Below are positions 25,063-33,342 of a DNA stretch of 64,000 nucleotides, one piece after another. Under the pieces are notes generated by a model that made no database searches, was not told where the DNA came from, and saw only the letters and a program-made list of their open reading frames with translations. Source of the stretch: Lachnospiraceae bacterium. GTDB lineage: Bacteria; Bacillota; Clostridia; Lachnospirales; Lachnospiraceae. Numbering within the stretch: position 1 is the stretch's first letter; every line of letters starts with the position of its first letter. The translations under genes were made by a program, and so were the position numbers. Location: contig JAILGF010000185.1 of assembly GCA_024696945.1 (NCBI GenBank), forward strand, positions 28,982-92,981, written 5' to 3'.

Positions 25063-26043
25063 ATGGCAAAACAGAGAGAAGCTTTAGTAACAAATATTTT
25101 CACTGCGGATCCTTCCGCACATGTATTTAACGATAAGATTTATGTTTATCCTTCACATGACCTTCCTCATGACGGAGCTGACGATGATGAAGGTATAGAG
25201 TACGCAATGGAGGATTATCATATCCTTTCCATGGATAATCTTGATGAAGCAACCCCCTGCATCGATAACGGCGAAGCACTTCACATGAAGGATATCCCGT
25301 GGGTAAGCAAGCAGATGTGGGCACCCGACGTTGCATTCAAGGATGGAAAATACTACCTTTACTTCCCCGCAAGGGATCAGCAGGGTGTATTCCGTCTTGG
25401 CGTAGCCGTAAGCGACAGCCCCGTAGGTCCCTTTAAGGCAGAGGAAAGCTTCATCCCCGGTAGTATGAGCATCGACCCCGCAGTGTTTGAGGAAAACGGA
25501 AGATATTATTGCTACAACGGCGGACTCTGGGGCGGACAGCTTGAGAAATGGATGACAGGTTCATTTGTTGAGAATCCCAGGGAAATCGGTGAAGACGAGC
25601 CCGCACTCGGACCGTTCTTTGCAGAACTGAACGATGATATGAAGACCTTTAAGGCAACTCCCAAAATGGTACAGATTCTTGATGAGAACGGAGAGCCTAT
25701 AAAAGCCGGTGATGAGGACAGACGTTACTTCGAGGGCCCTTGGATGCATAAATATAACGGACTTTACTACCTTTCATATTCAACCGGTACAACTCATTAT
25801 CTTGTATATGCTACCGGTACTAGTCCCGAAGGTCCGTTTACCTACAGAGGAAGGCTAATGGAGCCCGTAATCGGATGGACAACACATCATTCCATAATCG
25901 AATATCACGGAAAGTGGTATCTCTTCTATCATGACTGTGAGATTTCAAAGGGTATCAACCACAGAAGAAACGTTAAGTTTACCGAGATATTCTATAATGA
26001 GGACGGAACCATTAAGACGGTATTCCCCTATGACCATAAGTAA
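25063..26043 (+). CDS. Glycoside hydrolase family 43 (xylosidase/arabinofuranosidase type)
   Basis: A 326-residue single-domain GH43 propeller, no signal peptide. The catalytic triad can be placed: base Asp in FTADPSAHVF (about 16), pKa-tuning Asp in SIDPAVFEENGRYY and general acid Glu in YFEGPWMHKYNG. Family members of this compact type are usually beta-xylosidases or alpha-L-arabinofuranosidases acting on short oligosaccharides. GGAG precedes the ATG. It follows the larger GH43 gene by 17 bases and precedes a rhomboid gene by 54 bases. Confidence 0.9.
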   Translation: MAKQREALVTNIFTADPSAHVFNDKIYVYPSHDLPHDGADDDEGIEYAMEDYHILSMDNLDEATPCIDNGEALHMKDIPWVSKQMWAPDVAFKDGKYYLYFPARDQQGVFRLGVAVSDSPVGPFKAEESFIPGSMSIDPAVFEENGRYYCYNGGLWGGQLEKWMTGSFVENPREIGEDEPALGPFFAELNDDMKTFKATPKMVQILDENGEPIKAGDEDRRYFEGPWMHKYNGLYYLSYSTGTTHYLVYATGTSPEGPFTYRGRLMEPVIGWTTHHSIIEYHGKWYLFYHDCEISKGINHRRNVKFTEIFYNEDGTIKTVFPYDHK

Positions 26044-26097
26044 TGGCGGTTAAAGCCCTTCACTTGTAAAATCTGCTTTTTATATAAGGAAGAAAGA

Positions 26098-26697
26098 ATG
26101 GCAGCATCAAGATCAAGCTACTCTTCGAGCAGCAAACCCAAATTGAAAATAGTCATCAATTCTCCGGTAATACTTGCTTTTACTGCCATATGCGTGGTAG
26201 CGCTCATATTGGACAAGGTTACCGCTCAGAATTCAACAGCCGCGGTGTTTTCCGTTTACCGATCATCGCTTGCCAGTCCGTTTACCTACATCAGATTCTT
26301 TGGCCATATATTCGGTCACAACGGTGTAGAGCATCTTGTTGGCAATCTGATGATGATACTGGTACTCGGACCCATGCTTGAGGAAAGATATGGCGGAAAG
26401 AGCATTGCGATAATAATAGCAATTACCGCACTGGTAACAGGAATCGCAAGCTTTATTCTGTTCCCGAACATCGCGCTTATGGGAGCAAGCGGAGTTGTTT
26501 TCGCATTTATACTTCTTTCAAGCTTTACAAGCTTTAAGGACCGTGAGATACCGCTCACCTTTATCCTTGTAGCTGTTTTATATTTAGGGCAGCAGATATA
26601 CCAGGGAATCTTCGTAGATGACAACGTATCCCAGTTTACCCACATACTCGGAGGTATAACGGGAACGGTGATAGGATACAATCTTAATAAGAAATAA
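26098..26697 (+). CDS. Rhomboid family intramembrane serine protease
   Basis: A 199-residue six-helix membrane protease. Catalytic residues are visible: HLVGNLMM (oxyanion Asn), nucleophile Ser131 in MGASGVV, and catalytic His182 in THILGGITG. The N-terminus (first 20 residues) is Ser/Lys-rich and cytoplasmic. Substrates unknown. AAGGAAG precedes the ATG and a clear terminator follows the stop. Confidence 0.9.
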   Translation: MAASRSSYSSSSKPKLKIVINSPVILAFTAICVVALILDKVTAQNSTAAVFSVYRSSLASPFTYIRFFGHIFGHNGVEHLVGNLMMILVLGPMLEERYGGKSIAIIIAITALVTGIASFILFPNIALMGASGVVFAFILLSSFTSFKDREIPLTFILVAVLYLGQQIYQGIFVDDNVSQFTHILGGITGTVIGYNLNKK

Positions 26698-26702
26698 CAG
26701 AC

Positions 26703-26737
26703 AAAAAGGGCGGAATAGTTACTTTTCCACCCTTTTC
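26703..26737 (+). terminator. Terminator after the rhomboid gene
   Basis: Stem AAAAGGGCGGAA / TTCCACCCTTTT with one internal mismatch and a 9-base loop; T run at the 3' side of the stem. Confidence 0.7.
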
Positions 26738-26765
26738 GTTTGGGTTAAAACAAAAGGATGATAAA

Positions 26766-27404
26766 ATGAGATTAAGACATAACCCCAAGGCAGATATAGC
26801 TGTTGAAAACAGCGAATACGTTGAGCAGGACCCAAAGTCGAGAAAGAGCCGTTGGAAAGAGGTTTTCGGGAATGAGAATCCCATCCACATAGAGATCGGA
26901 ATGGGCAAAGGGCAGTTCATTACCACTTTGGCCGTAAATAATCCCGAGATCAATTATATAGGTATAGAACGTGTTCCGACAGTGCTGTACAAAGCCCTGA
27001 GAAAACAGGAGGAGCTTAAGCTGAAGAACCTTATTCTTATTGCTTTCAACGCTGATGAGATCGGGGAGGTATTTGAACAGGGCGAAGTAGAGAGGATATA
27101 TCTTAATTTTTCAGATCCCTGGCCTAAGGACAGGCATGCGTCAAGAAGACTTACATCACCGCGCTTTCTTGAAAAATATAACGGATTCCTGAAAAAAGAT
27201 GGGTATATTGCATTTAAAACAGATAACCGGAATCTTTTTGATTATTCCCTTATAGCTGCTGCGGAAGCCGGCTGGAAAACAAGAAACATAACCTACGATC
27301 TTCATAACAGTGAGTTTAATGCAGGCAACATCATGACTGAATATGAAGTACGTTTCTCATCCGCCGGAGTCCCCATAAATAGGGTGGAAATATATAGGGA
27401 TTGA
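26766..27404 (+). CDS. trmB: tRNA (guanine-N7-)-methyltransferase TrmB
   Basis: A 212-residue SAM-dependent enzyme making m7G46 in tRNA. Motifs: IHIEIGMGKGQFITTLA (SAM site, about 40-56), YIGIERVPTVLYKALRK, and the family signature LNFSDPWPKDRHASRRLTSP (about 117-136) with catalytic Asp and RNA-contacting basic residues, then FKTDNRNLFDYS. AAGGATGA precedes the ATG. The promoter of the next gene overlaps its stop codon. Confidence 0.96.
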   Translation: MRLRHNPKADIAVENSEYVEQDPKSRKSRWKEVFGNENPIHIEIGMGKGQFITTLAVNNPEINYIGIERVPTVLYKALRKQEELKLKNLILIAFNADEIGEVFEQGEVERIYLNFSDPWPKDRHASRRLTSPRFLEKYNGFLKKDGYIAFKTDNRNLFDYSLIAAAEAGWKTRNITYDLHNSEFNAGNIMTEYEVRFSSAGVPINRVEIYRD

Positions 27405-27429
27405 CTTTATGAAAAAAAAATGCTACAAT
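27401..27429 (+). promoter_or_regulatory. Sigma-A promoter overlapping the trmB stop
   Basis: TTGACT (27401-27406), 17-bp spacer containing A9, TACAAT (27424-27429). The roughly 105-base leader has a CGGTATT/AATACCG hairpin near 27.48 kb. Confidence 0.8.
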
Positions 27430-27540
27430 ACTCTGTCGTTGGCGGCGCCGCAGACACGCTGCCCATGCATCGGTATTATTCGGAATACCGGTCAGTAGCT
27501 TTATGAGGACCGTAGCATGTCTGCAGAAAGGTATAAGGAA

Positions 27541-28875
27541 ATGAAAAAAAATTTAAAAAAACTGATCGCCGTATTGATCATGGTTTTAGCGATGACGGCA
27601 CTTGCTGCATGTTCATCCGATGAACCCGCACAACCCGAAAATGTCACCGAGGCCGTTACAAAGGCACCCGAGACCACACCTACAGAGGAAGTAACTGCTA
27701 CACCGGATCCCACATCAACACCTACACCCGTTCCTACTGAAGAGCCTACGGCAGAACCTACGGCAGAACCTACTGAGGCTGAAAAGGCTGCGGATAGCGG
27801 ACTGAGCGGCACCGATATTACAGGTACCGAAGAGATGGATCCCGTGATTACCGGAACTGACGACCCCGATATTATCGAGATCGATCCTATTGACGATGTG
27901 AATAGTCCTCTTGAAACAAAATACAGTGAATTTTCATCGGATGTTGATGCTTCCGCAAAAGCAGTTGCCGAGAAATTCATGAATGCATTCGTTACTTACA
28001 ATGCAGAGGATATGGTTGCAACAATAGCTTATGACGAGGAACATAAGAGCGAGCTTGATGAAATTGAAAGCGCTTTTGATGAAATTAAAACAGAAATGGC
28101 TGCAGCTCTCGGAGGAGAAACAGATCTTTCCAAATTCATTACCATAGAGCTTATCGGAGGAACGGCTGTATCCTCAGAGAACGTTGATATGATCTACGGA
28201 GCGCTTGTTAATACTGATGAAGTAACCGATCTTCAGGTATTTACCGCTGCAATGTCATCCACTATTCCTTACTTACAGGAAGCAAGCAGCGACACTTATC
28301 AGAATGTCATAGTAGGAAAGTATAAGGGCGAGTACAAGGTTATCGCTACCGATGAGGTTTATGAAAATGATGATGACGATATCATCGATATCGATCCTTC
28401 AATCGACGATACTGAGAATACTACACTCAGCAGAGAAGAAATCGAAGCATTAATGTATCAGTTCAACGGCAGCGAGAGTGCCGATGAGATCGCAGACCTG
28501 TTTATTGCAGCTTATTCCAAGCTTGACATGATCAAAATGTATTCATGTATTGGCATGGATGAGGCAACAAAGGAAGAAGCCATTGCAGAACTTGGCAGTA
28601 TAATGCAGGAGATGGAGCTTATCACAGCTTTCATTACCGATGATTCGATCAAGATTACCAGAGGAGAGGCTGAAGAAGTTACCACTGAGGAGCTTGACAC
28701 TATTGCATTAAACGCAAAACAGGTATCAATGGATGACGTAAGCGATATCGTAAAGTATTCCTTACATATCGACATGAACGTTATGGGACAGTCACAGTCA
28801 CAGGATACCTACCTTTATATCGGAAAATACAAGGGCGAATACAGAATTATCTACACAGAAGCATTCGGATTATAA
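27541..28875 (+). CDS. Lipoprotein with duplicated NTF2-like domain
   Basis: A 444-residue lipoprotein. The signal peptide ends in lipobox LAAC (Cys about 24), followed by a Thr-Pro-Glu linker (TPTPVPTEEPTAEPTAEPT). Two similar domains follow (about 140-275 and 305-444): each has an alpha segment (AVAEKFMNAFVTYNAEDMV / EIADLFIAAYSKLDMIKMY), a Glu/Met-rich middle, and the closing strand IVGKYKGEYKVI / YIGKYKGEYRII. This is an internal duplication of an NTF2/DUF4878-like fold; function unknown, surface-exposed. The ATG at 27541 places the lipobox correctly and has AAAGG upstream. Confidence 0.8.
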   Translation: MKKNLKKLIAVLIMVLAMTALAACSSDEPAQPENVTEAVTKAPETTPTEEVTATPDPTSTPTPVPTEEPTAEPTAEPTEAEKAADSGLSGTDITGTEEMDPVITGTDDPDIIEIDPIDDVNSPLETKYSEFSSDVDASAKAVAEKFMNAFVTYNAEDMVATIAYDEEHKSELDEIESAFDEIKTEMAAALGGETDLSKFITIELIGGTAVSSENVDMIYGALVNTDEVTDLQVFTAAMSSTIPYLQEASSDTYQNVIVGKYKGEYKVIATDEVYENDDDDIIDIDPSIDDTENTTLSREEIEALMYQFNGSESADEIADLFIAAYSKLDMIKMYSCIGMDEATKEEAIAELGSIMQEMELITAFITDDSIKITRGEAEEVTTEELDTIALNAKQVSMDDVSDIVKYSLHIDMNVMGQSQSQDTYLYIGKYKGEYRIIYTEAFGL

Positions 28876-28903
28876 TGTAATTGAAGATACGAAGCATCAT
28901 TTT

Positions 28904-28950
28904 GTTGCCGAGGAAACGCTGAAGGCGTTTTCTCGGTAACTTTTTATTTT
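28904..28950 (+). terminator. Terminator after the duplicated-domain lipoprotein gene
   Basis: Stem GTTGCCGAGGAAACGC / GCGTTTTCTCGGTAAC with two mismatches around TGAAG, then TTTTTATTTTT. Its core is repeated at 3856-3891. Confidence 0.85.
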
Positions 28951-28952
28951 TC

Positions 28953-28981
28953 TTGAAAAACTCTGAGTGATATGGTAAAAT
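28953..28981 (+). promoter_or_regulatory. Sigma-A promoter of aroE
   Basis: TTGAAA (28953-28958), 17-bp spacer, TAAAAT (28976-28981), 35 bases before the ATG. Confidence 0.65.
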
Positions 28982-29016
28982 TTTCATTTAGATATATTGT
29001 TCTGAAAGGATGATAA

Positions 29017-29901
29017 ATGAGAAAATATTGCGTGATAGGATATCCTGTCGGTCATTCCAGATCACCGCAGCTGTTTGAGAGATTTTCGACAGAAAGAGGT
29101 CTGGTTTACGGAACGGATGTAATATACGAACGGAATGAGATAGAAAACAAAGAAGAGCTTTTAAGATTTGTCGATGAATTAAAGACAGGCATATGGAGCG
29201 GCTGCAATGTAACGATGCCATGGAAGACCGAAATGATGCAATACATGGATGACATATCCGACATTGCCCGCATCACAGATGCCGTTAACACGATATCCTC
29301 GAGAAGAGGAAAGCTGTACGGGGATTCTACCGACGGACGGGGGATGCTGAATCCATTAAAAGACGTCCTGGGAAAGGAACGTATCGGAGCCATGGTTATC
29401 CTTGGATGCGGCGGCGCCGCCAGATCCATAATAGCTGAGGCACTATTAAGGAATACCGGGAAAGTCAACATAGTATGCCGCGGTATAAATGAGGATATGA
29501 GTTCCGGATCCGGGCAAAACGAAGAAAACAGCCCAAAGCCCCCTTCAAATCTGGAGCTGACGCTGAAGATGCTGAGCAGGATAAAGTCCGGCAATACTGA
29601 GACGGTATTTGTTGACAGTGACGACCACGAAGGCATTCAGGCAGCAATAGACGAAGCGGAGGTCCTTATAAACTCCACGCCTTTAGGAATGGCAGACGGA
29701 CACGGGAATGAGAACCGGTTGCCGATTTCGGAAAGTATCGTTTTTGACAAACGGCTTATAGTTGCCGACTGTGTATATAATCCTGACGAAACACTTCTGA
29801 TAAAAAAAGCGTTATCGTCAGGCTGCAGGACGATTAAAGGAATAAAAATGCTCGAAGAACAGGCACGCTGCGGTGTGGATTTTTTACTTGGAAGATATTA
29901 A
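29017..29901 (+). CDS. aroE: Shikimate dehydrogenase AroE
   Basis: A 294-residue NADP-dependent enzyme reducing 3-dehydroshikimate to shikimate. Motifs: VIGYPVGHSRSPQLF (substrate Ser pair, about 6-20), NVTMPWK with catalytic Lys (about 68-74), TDGRGML with catalytic Asp, the dinucleotide loop LGCGGAARSII (about 129-139), NSTPLGM and the late GIKMLEEQA. An acidic Asn/Pro/Gly-rich insertion of about 30 residues (GINEDMSSGSGQNEENSPKP) after the NRTxxK-equivalent strand is unusual. AAAGGATG precedes the ATG. No other shikimate genes are nearby. Confidence 0.93.
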   Translation: MRKYCVIGYPVGHSRSPQLFERFSTERGLVYGTDVIYERNEIENKEELLRFVDELKTGIWSGCNVTMPWKTEMMQYMDDISDIARITDAVNTISSRRGKLYGDSTDGRGMLNPLKDVLGKERIGAMVILGCGGAARSIIAEALLRNTGKVNIVCRGINEDMSSGSGQNEENSPKPPSNLELTLKMLSRIKSGNTETVFVDSDDHEGIQAAIDEAEVLINSTPLGMADGHGNENRLPISESIVFDKRLIVADCVYNPDETLLIKKALSSGCRTIKGIKMLEEQARCGVDFLLGRY

Positions 29902-29935
29902 AGACAGAATAATTTAGAAAGGTGAGGTACAACAC

Positions 29936-30862
29936 ATGACACTCATTATCATGGCTGCCGGAATGGGCAGCAGATACGGCGGTTTAAAACAGCTCGATCC
30001 CTTAGGACCCGGAGGAGAATTCCTTCTTGACTACTCGATATACGATGCCATAAAAGCAGGCTTCAATAAGGTTGTATTTGTTATAAAGAAAGAAAATCTT
30101 GAGCTCTTTAGGGAAACAGTCGGCGAAAGGATAGAAAAAGCCATAAAGGTTGAATATGCATTCCAGACCATAGAAGACATACCCGACAACGGCACCATAC
30201 CCGAGGGTAGGGTAAAGCCCTGGGGTACCGCACACGCAGTGTATTGCTGCAGAAAATATGTTGATGAGCCGTTTGCGGTTATCAATTCCGATGATTTCTA
30301 CGGAGCGGAAGCATTTAAATGCCTGGCAGAATACCTGGGTAAGACTGCAGAAAACTCTGAGAGCGAAAAGGTTCACAGATACTGCATGGCAGCATATATG
30401 CTTAAAAACACCCTCACCGAGAACGGATCTGTATCACGCGGGGTATGTCTTGATAAAGACGGCAATCTTACCTCCATCACCGAGCATACAAAGATCGAGA
30501 GACTATCTGACGGCAGGCTGATCAATACCGATGAGAACGGTAATATTGAAGAACTTGATGGGAATCTTCACGTATCTATGAACTGCTGGGGCTTTACTCC
30601 GGAATTCTTCGGAACTCTTGAAAAGGGCTTAAAAGAATTCTTTGATATCAATAAGGGTGAGAAGCTGAACAAAGCTGAGTATTATCTACTTACAGCTGTT
30701 CAGGATGAAATTGATGCGGGCTCGGCAACTGTAAAACTGCTTGAGACAGATGCAAAATGGTTCGGAGTAACCTATAAAGAGGATAGACCGAAGGTAGTGG
30801 AAGCCATCAGAAAGCTGATCGATGCCGGAGTATATCCGGAGAAATTATGGAATATGTCATAA
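29936..30862 (+). CDS. Sugar-phosphate nucleotidyltransferase-like protein
   Basis: A 308-residue NTP-transferase-fold enzyme: MTLIIMAAGMGSRYGGLKQLDPLG carries the GxGxR nucleotide-binding loop with the following Lys, INSDDFYG gives the metal-binding Asp pair, and WGTAHAVYC matches the uridylyl/glucose-1-phosphate transferases. The very short N-terminus and overall pattern fit the group annotated as NDP-sugar pyrophosphorylases of unknown sugar specificity. AGGTGAGG precedes the ATG. It is followed 71 bases later by galE, supporting a role in UDP-sugar or surface-glycan precursor supply. Confidence 0.82.
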   Translation: MTLIIMAAGMGSRYGGLKQLDPLGPGGEFLLDYSIYDAIKAGFNKVVFVIKKENLELFRETVGERIEKAIKVEYAFQTIEDIPDNGTIPEGRVKPWGTAHAVYCCRKYVDEPFAVINSDDFYGAEAFKCLAEYLGKTAENSESEKVHRYCMAAYMLKNTLTENGSVSRGVCLDKDGNLTSITEHTKIERLSDGRLINTDENGNIEELDGNLHVSMNCWGFTPEFFGTLEKGLKEFFDINKGEKLNKAEYYLLTAVQDEIDAGSATVKLLETDAKWFGVTYKEDRPKVVEAIRKLIDAGVYPEKLWNMS

Positions 30863-30906
30863 GGTGACGGAACCTTGTGACACAGCTCCATCCTGTAAGG
30901 ATGGAA
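30861..30906 (+). repeat. Single copy related to the 16.46-kb repeat
   Basis: AAGGTGACGGAACCTT followed by a TGTGACACA palindrome and the hairpin CCATCCTGTAAGGATGG. The order GACGGAACCTT then GCTCCATC-hairpin is the same as in the 64-bp tandem repeat, with a different hairpin tip. It starts at the stop codon of the preceding gene. Confidence 0.55.
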
Positions 30907-30933
30907 TTACTATAAAGAAAGGAAGAGCGTATT

Positions 30934-31947
30934 ATGTCAATATTGGTAACCGGCGGAACCGGATACATTGGAAGCCATACAGTGGTTGAACTGCAGAATG
31001 CAGGCTACGAAGCAGTAATAATCGATAACTTAAGCAACTCAAATCCCGAGGTATTAAACAGGATTGAAGCGATTACAGGAAAAAGACCCAAATTCTATGA
31101 GGCCGATATCCGTGACAAAGCAGCATTGAAGAAGATATTTGCTGAGAATCCCGACATAGAGTCCTGCATACATTTTGCAGGCTTAAAGGCTGTCGGTGAA
31201 TCCGTAAGCAAGCCCATGGAATATTACAACAATAACATATACGGAACTTTGTGCCTGGTTGAATCCATGCGCGATGCAGGGGTAAAGAACATAGTATTCT
31301 CTTCATCGGCAACAGTTTACGGAGATCCCGCCTTTGTTCCCATAACCGAAGAATGTCCTAAAGGCCAGTGCACAAATCCTTATGGTTGGACCAAATCCAT
31401 GCTCGAGCAGATACTTTCCGATATCACGGTGGCTGACAAGGACTGGAACGTAATACTTCTCCGTTATTTCAACCCTATCGGAGCTCATAAGAGCGGAACA
31501 ATGGGGGAAAATCCCAGCGGTATCCCCAATAACCTTATGCCTTATATCACTCAGGTAGCCGTAGGAAAACGCGACCATTTGAACGTATTCGGAAATGACT
31601 ATGATACACATGACGGAACGGGTGTAAGGGATTATATCCATGTAGTAGATCTTGCACTCGGTCATGTAAAGGCATTGAACAAAATAAAAGAAAACTGCGG
31701 TCTGAAAATTTACAATCTCGGAACGGGACACGGCTATAGCGTTCTTGACATCGTAAAGGCCTTTGAACAGGCAAGTGGCGTAAAGGTTCCTTACGAGATA
31801 ACTGCAAGGCGTCCCGGCGACATTGCTACCTGCTACGCAGACGCATCACTTGCAAAGAAAGAGCTTGGCTGGGAGGCACAGTTCGGTATTAAAGAAATGT
31901 GCGAAGACTCATGGAGATGGCAGAAAAACAATCCTGAGGGATATTAA
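30934..31947 (+). CDS. galE: UDP-glucose 4-epimerase GalE
   Basis: A 337-residue short-chain dehydrogenase-type epimerase interconverting UDP-glucose and UDP-galactose with bound NAD. Motifs: [19 protein letters not shown] (NAD loop), [21 protein letters not shown] with catalytic Ser/Thr, [14 protein letters not shown] holding catalytic Tyr and Lys, and [12 protein letters not shown]. Normal length. GGAAGAG precedes the ATG. It follows the nucleotidyltransferase and ends at a clear terminator. Confidence 0.97.
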   Translation: MSILVTGGTGYIGSHTVVELQNAGYEAVIIDNLSNSNPEVLNRIEAITGKRPKFYEADIRDKAALKKIFAENPDIESCIHFAGLKAVGESVSKPMEYYNNNIYGTLCLVESMRDAGVKNIVFSSSATVYGDPAFVPITEECPKGQCTNPYGWTKSMLEQILSDITVADKDWNVILLRYFNPIGAHKSGTMGENPSGIPNNLMPYITQVAVGKRDHLNVFGNDYDTHDGTGVRDYIHVVDLALGHVKALNKIKENCGLKIYNLGTGHGYSVLDIVKAFEQASGVKVPYEITARRPGDIATCYADASLAKKELGWEAQFGIKEMCEDSWRWQKNNPEGY

Positions 31948-31956
31948 TATTAATTT

Positions 31957-31994
31957 AAAATCAATCACAGAACCATACCTGTGATTGATTTTAT
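31957..31994 (+). terminator. Terminator after galE
   Basis: Stem AATCAATCACAG / CTGTGATTGATT around AACCATAC, with a T-rich 3' side. Confidence 0.8.
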
Positions 31995-32007
31995 TGTGGA
32001 AAAAAAC

Positions 32008-33168
32008 ATGGGATTCAACAAAAAAAGCATAACCTCAATACTTTTAATAATTCTTTCCGTTGTATCGGCATTTGCCCTATATACCTACGGTAATTCAAGT
32101 CTAAATCAGATACTGATTTTGGTTCATTTTGGTATATTGTTTACACTTGCTTTTTTGAACGACATACTGTCCGATAAGCTTGTTCTGATGGTGTTTTTTG
32201 TAAACCTTGCTTCAATAGTTATCACTATGGTCTACCATGCGAGTTTTGGAGTGTCCATCGTATTTCTGAACATGCTTTTGGCCTGCTTTGTATTCAACAA
32301 CATACAGGTGGAAAGAAATATATATCTGTTTATACATCTGATTCCGGCAATACTCTGGACGATAATAGTTGTTTTCTCTGTAAAAGGTGATTATCCTATA
32401 TCCACCGGAGAAATATTCGATTACAGCTTTTTTGGGATCATTTATCAGAAAAACACCGTCGGAATAGTTGCACTGGGCTGCATCTACAATTGGCTGAGCA
32501 TCCTGGAAACGTTTGAAATTCGAAGAATTACAAAAAACATAGTTTCAGCACCGATAATAATAGTCTTTTTGCTGAAGATACTTGAATCAAATTGCCGTTC
32601 AGCTACCTTTGCCACAATACTGTTCTGTGTGCTGTATTACTTTATCAGGAATGAGATCCCGTATAAGTATTATTATATAATAATTTTTGTCGGAATAGTG
32701 CTTTCCGGGCTTTTTACAATCTACTATGTGAACAACGTTGTGGAAATAGATCTCGGAGACGTAATGGGACGAAACACCTTCCATCGTCTTGGTACATGGG
32801 AAGCGGCATTTGCGCTCATAAGAAGATTTCCTATTTTCGGTTCCGGAACAGATATAAAGATGCTTATATATGACTCGGCACATAATACGGTCTTAAGCAT
32901 ATTGAAAACAATAGGAATTGTTCCTACTCTGACTTATGCACTCTGCTTTGCCAAGAGATTGCCTGAAGCCAAAATGGATACATATATAAGAGTATGTCAG
33001 ATGGCTGTAATTTCAGCTCTGATGGTTTCGGTATTTGAGTCATTCTATGTAGAATCATACTTTTATCTAACATTCCTTATGCTATTACTAAACCCAAAAC
33101 AAAATAGATCAGAGGCTCATTCCTCTGATTACTGTTTAGTAAAAACTACGCCTTGTCGGGGAGCCTGA
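32008..33168 (+). CDS. O-antigen ligase/polymerase-like membrane protein
   Basis: A 386-residue polytopic membrane protein with about ten hydrophobic helices. The Wzy/WaaL family pattern is seen: YQKNTVGIVALGC, CRSATFATILFCV, then after an extracytoplasmic loop HRLGTWEAAFALIRRFPIFGSGTD and the DSAHNTVLSIL motif with the conserved His-Asn. This family joins or polymerises lipid-linked glycans. No glycosyltransferases flank it. The ATG at 32008 was chosen because the upstream GTG lies inside the galE terminator; the RBS is weak. The last 25 codons run through one hairpin and half of the terminator, so the native C-terminus may have been lost or remodelled. Confidence 0.72.
   Translation: MGFNKKSITSILLIILSVVSAFALYTYGNSSLNQILILVHFGILFTLAFLNDILSDKLVLMVFFVNLASIVITMVYHASFGVSIVFLNMLLACFVFNNIQVERNIYLFIHLIPAILWTIIVVFSVKGDYPISTGEIFDYSFFGIIYQKNTVGIVALGCIYNWLSILETFEIRRITKNIVSAPIIIVFLLKILESNCRSATFATILFCVLYYFIRNEIPYKYYYIIIFVGIVLSGLFTIYYVNNVVEIDLGDVMGRNTFHRLGTWEAAFALIRRFPIFGSGTDIKMLIYDSAHNTVLSILKTIGIVPTLTYALCFAKRLPEAKMDTYIRVCQMAVISALMVSVFESFYVESYFYLTFLMLLLNPKQNRSEAHSSDYCLVKTTPCRGA
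33108..33129 (+). other. Hairpin within the 3' end of the ligase-like gene
   Basis: ATCAGAGG / CCTCTGAT perfect 8-bp stem with 6-base loop lying inside the coding frame, 37 bases before the stop. Confidence 0.55.
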
Positions 33169-33185
33169 CAAGGCGATATTTTTAT
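33149..33185 (+). terminator. Terminator overlapping the stop codon of the ligase-like gene
   Basis: Perfect 9-bp stem CGCCTTGTC / GACAAGGCG with a 9-base loop, then ATATTTTTATT. The stop codon (33166-33168) is in the loop/stem boundary. Confidence 0.8.
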
Positions 33186-33213
33186 TATTGAAAAAGTAAC
33201 TTTTGGTGACTTT

Positions 33214-33242
33214 TTGAATCTTCGGTTGTGTGATATTATATC
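33214..33242 (+). promoter_or_regulatory. Probable promoter of the 33343 gene
   Basis: TTGAAT (33214-33219), 17-bp spacer, TATATC (33237-33242); TATTAT overlaps as an alternative -10. About 100 bases of leader follow. Confidence 0.45.
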
Positions 33243-33342
33243 TTTGTAGCATATTTTATAGAAGGTGGCTGCACGACAATCAGCCTGATCCTGTTTTGTT
33301 GGTTGTGCCGTGGGAACCGGGAAAAATGAAAGGACGGAGAAA

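Noticed and set aside
27501..27980. Minus-strand Ser-Val-rich frame
   Set aside because: Antisense to the lipoprotein linker; no RBS or family features.
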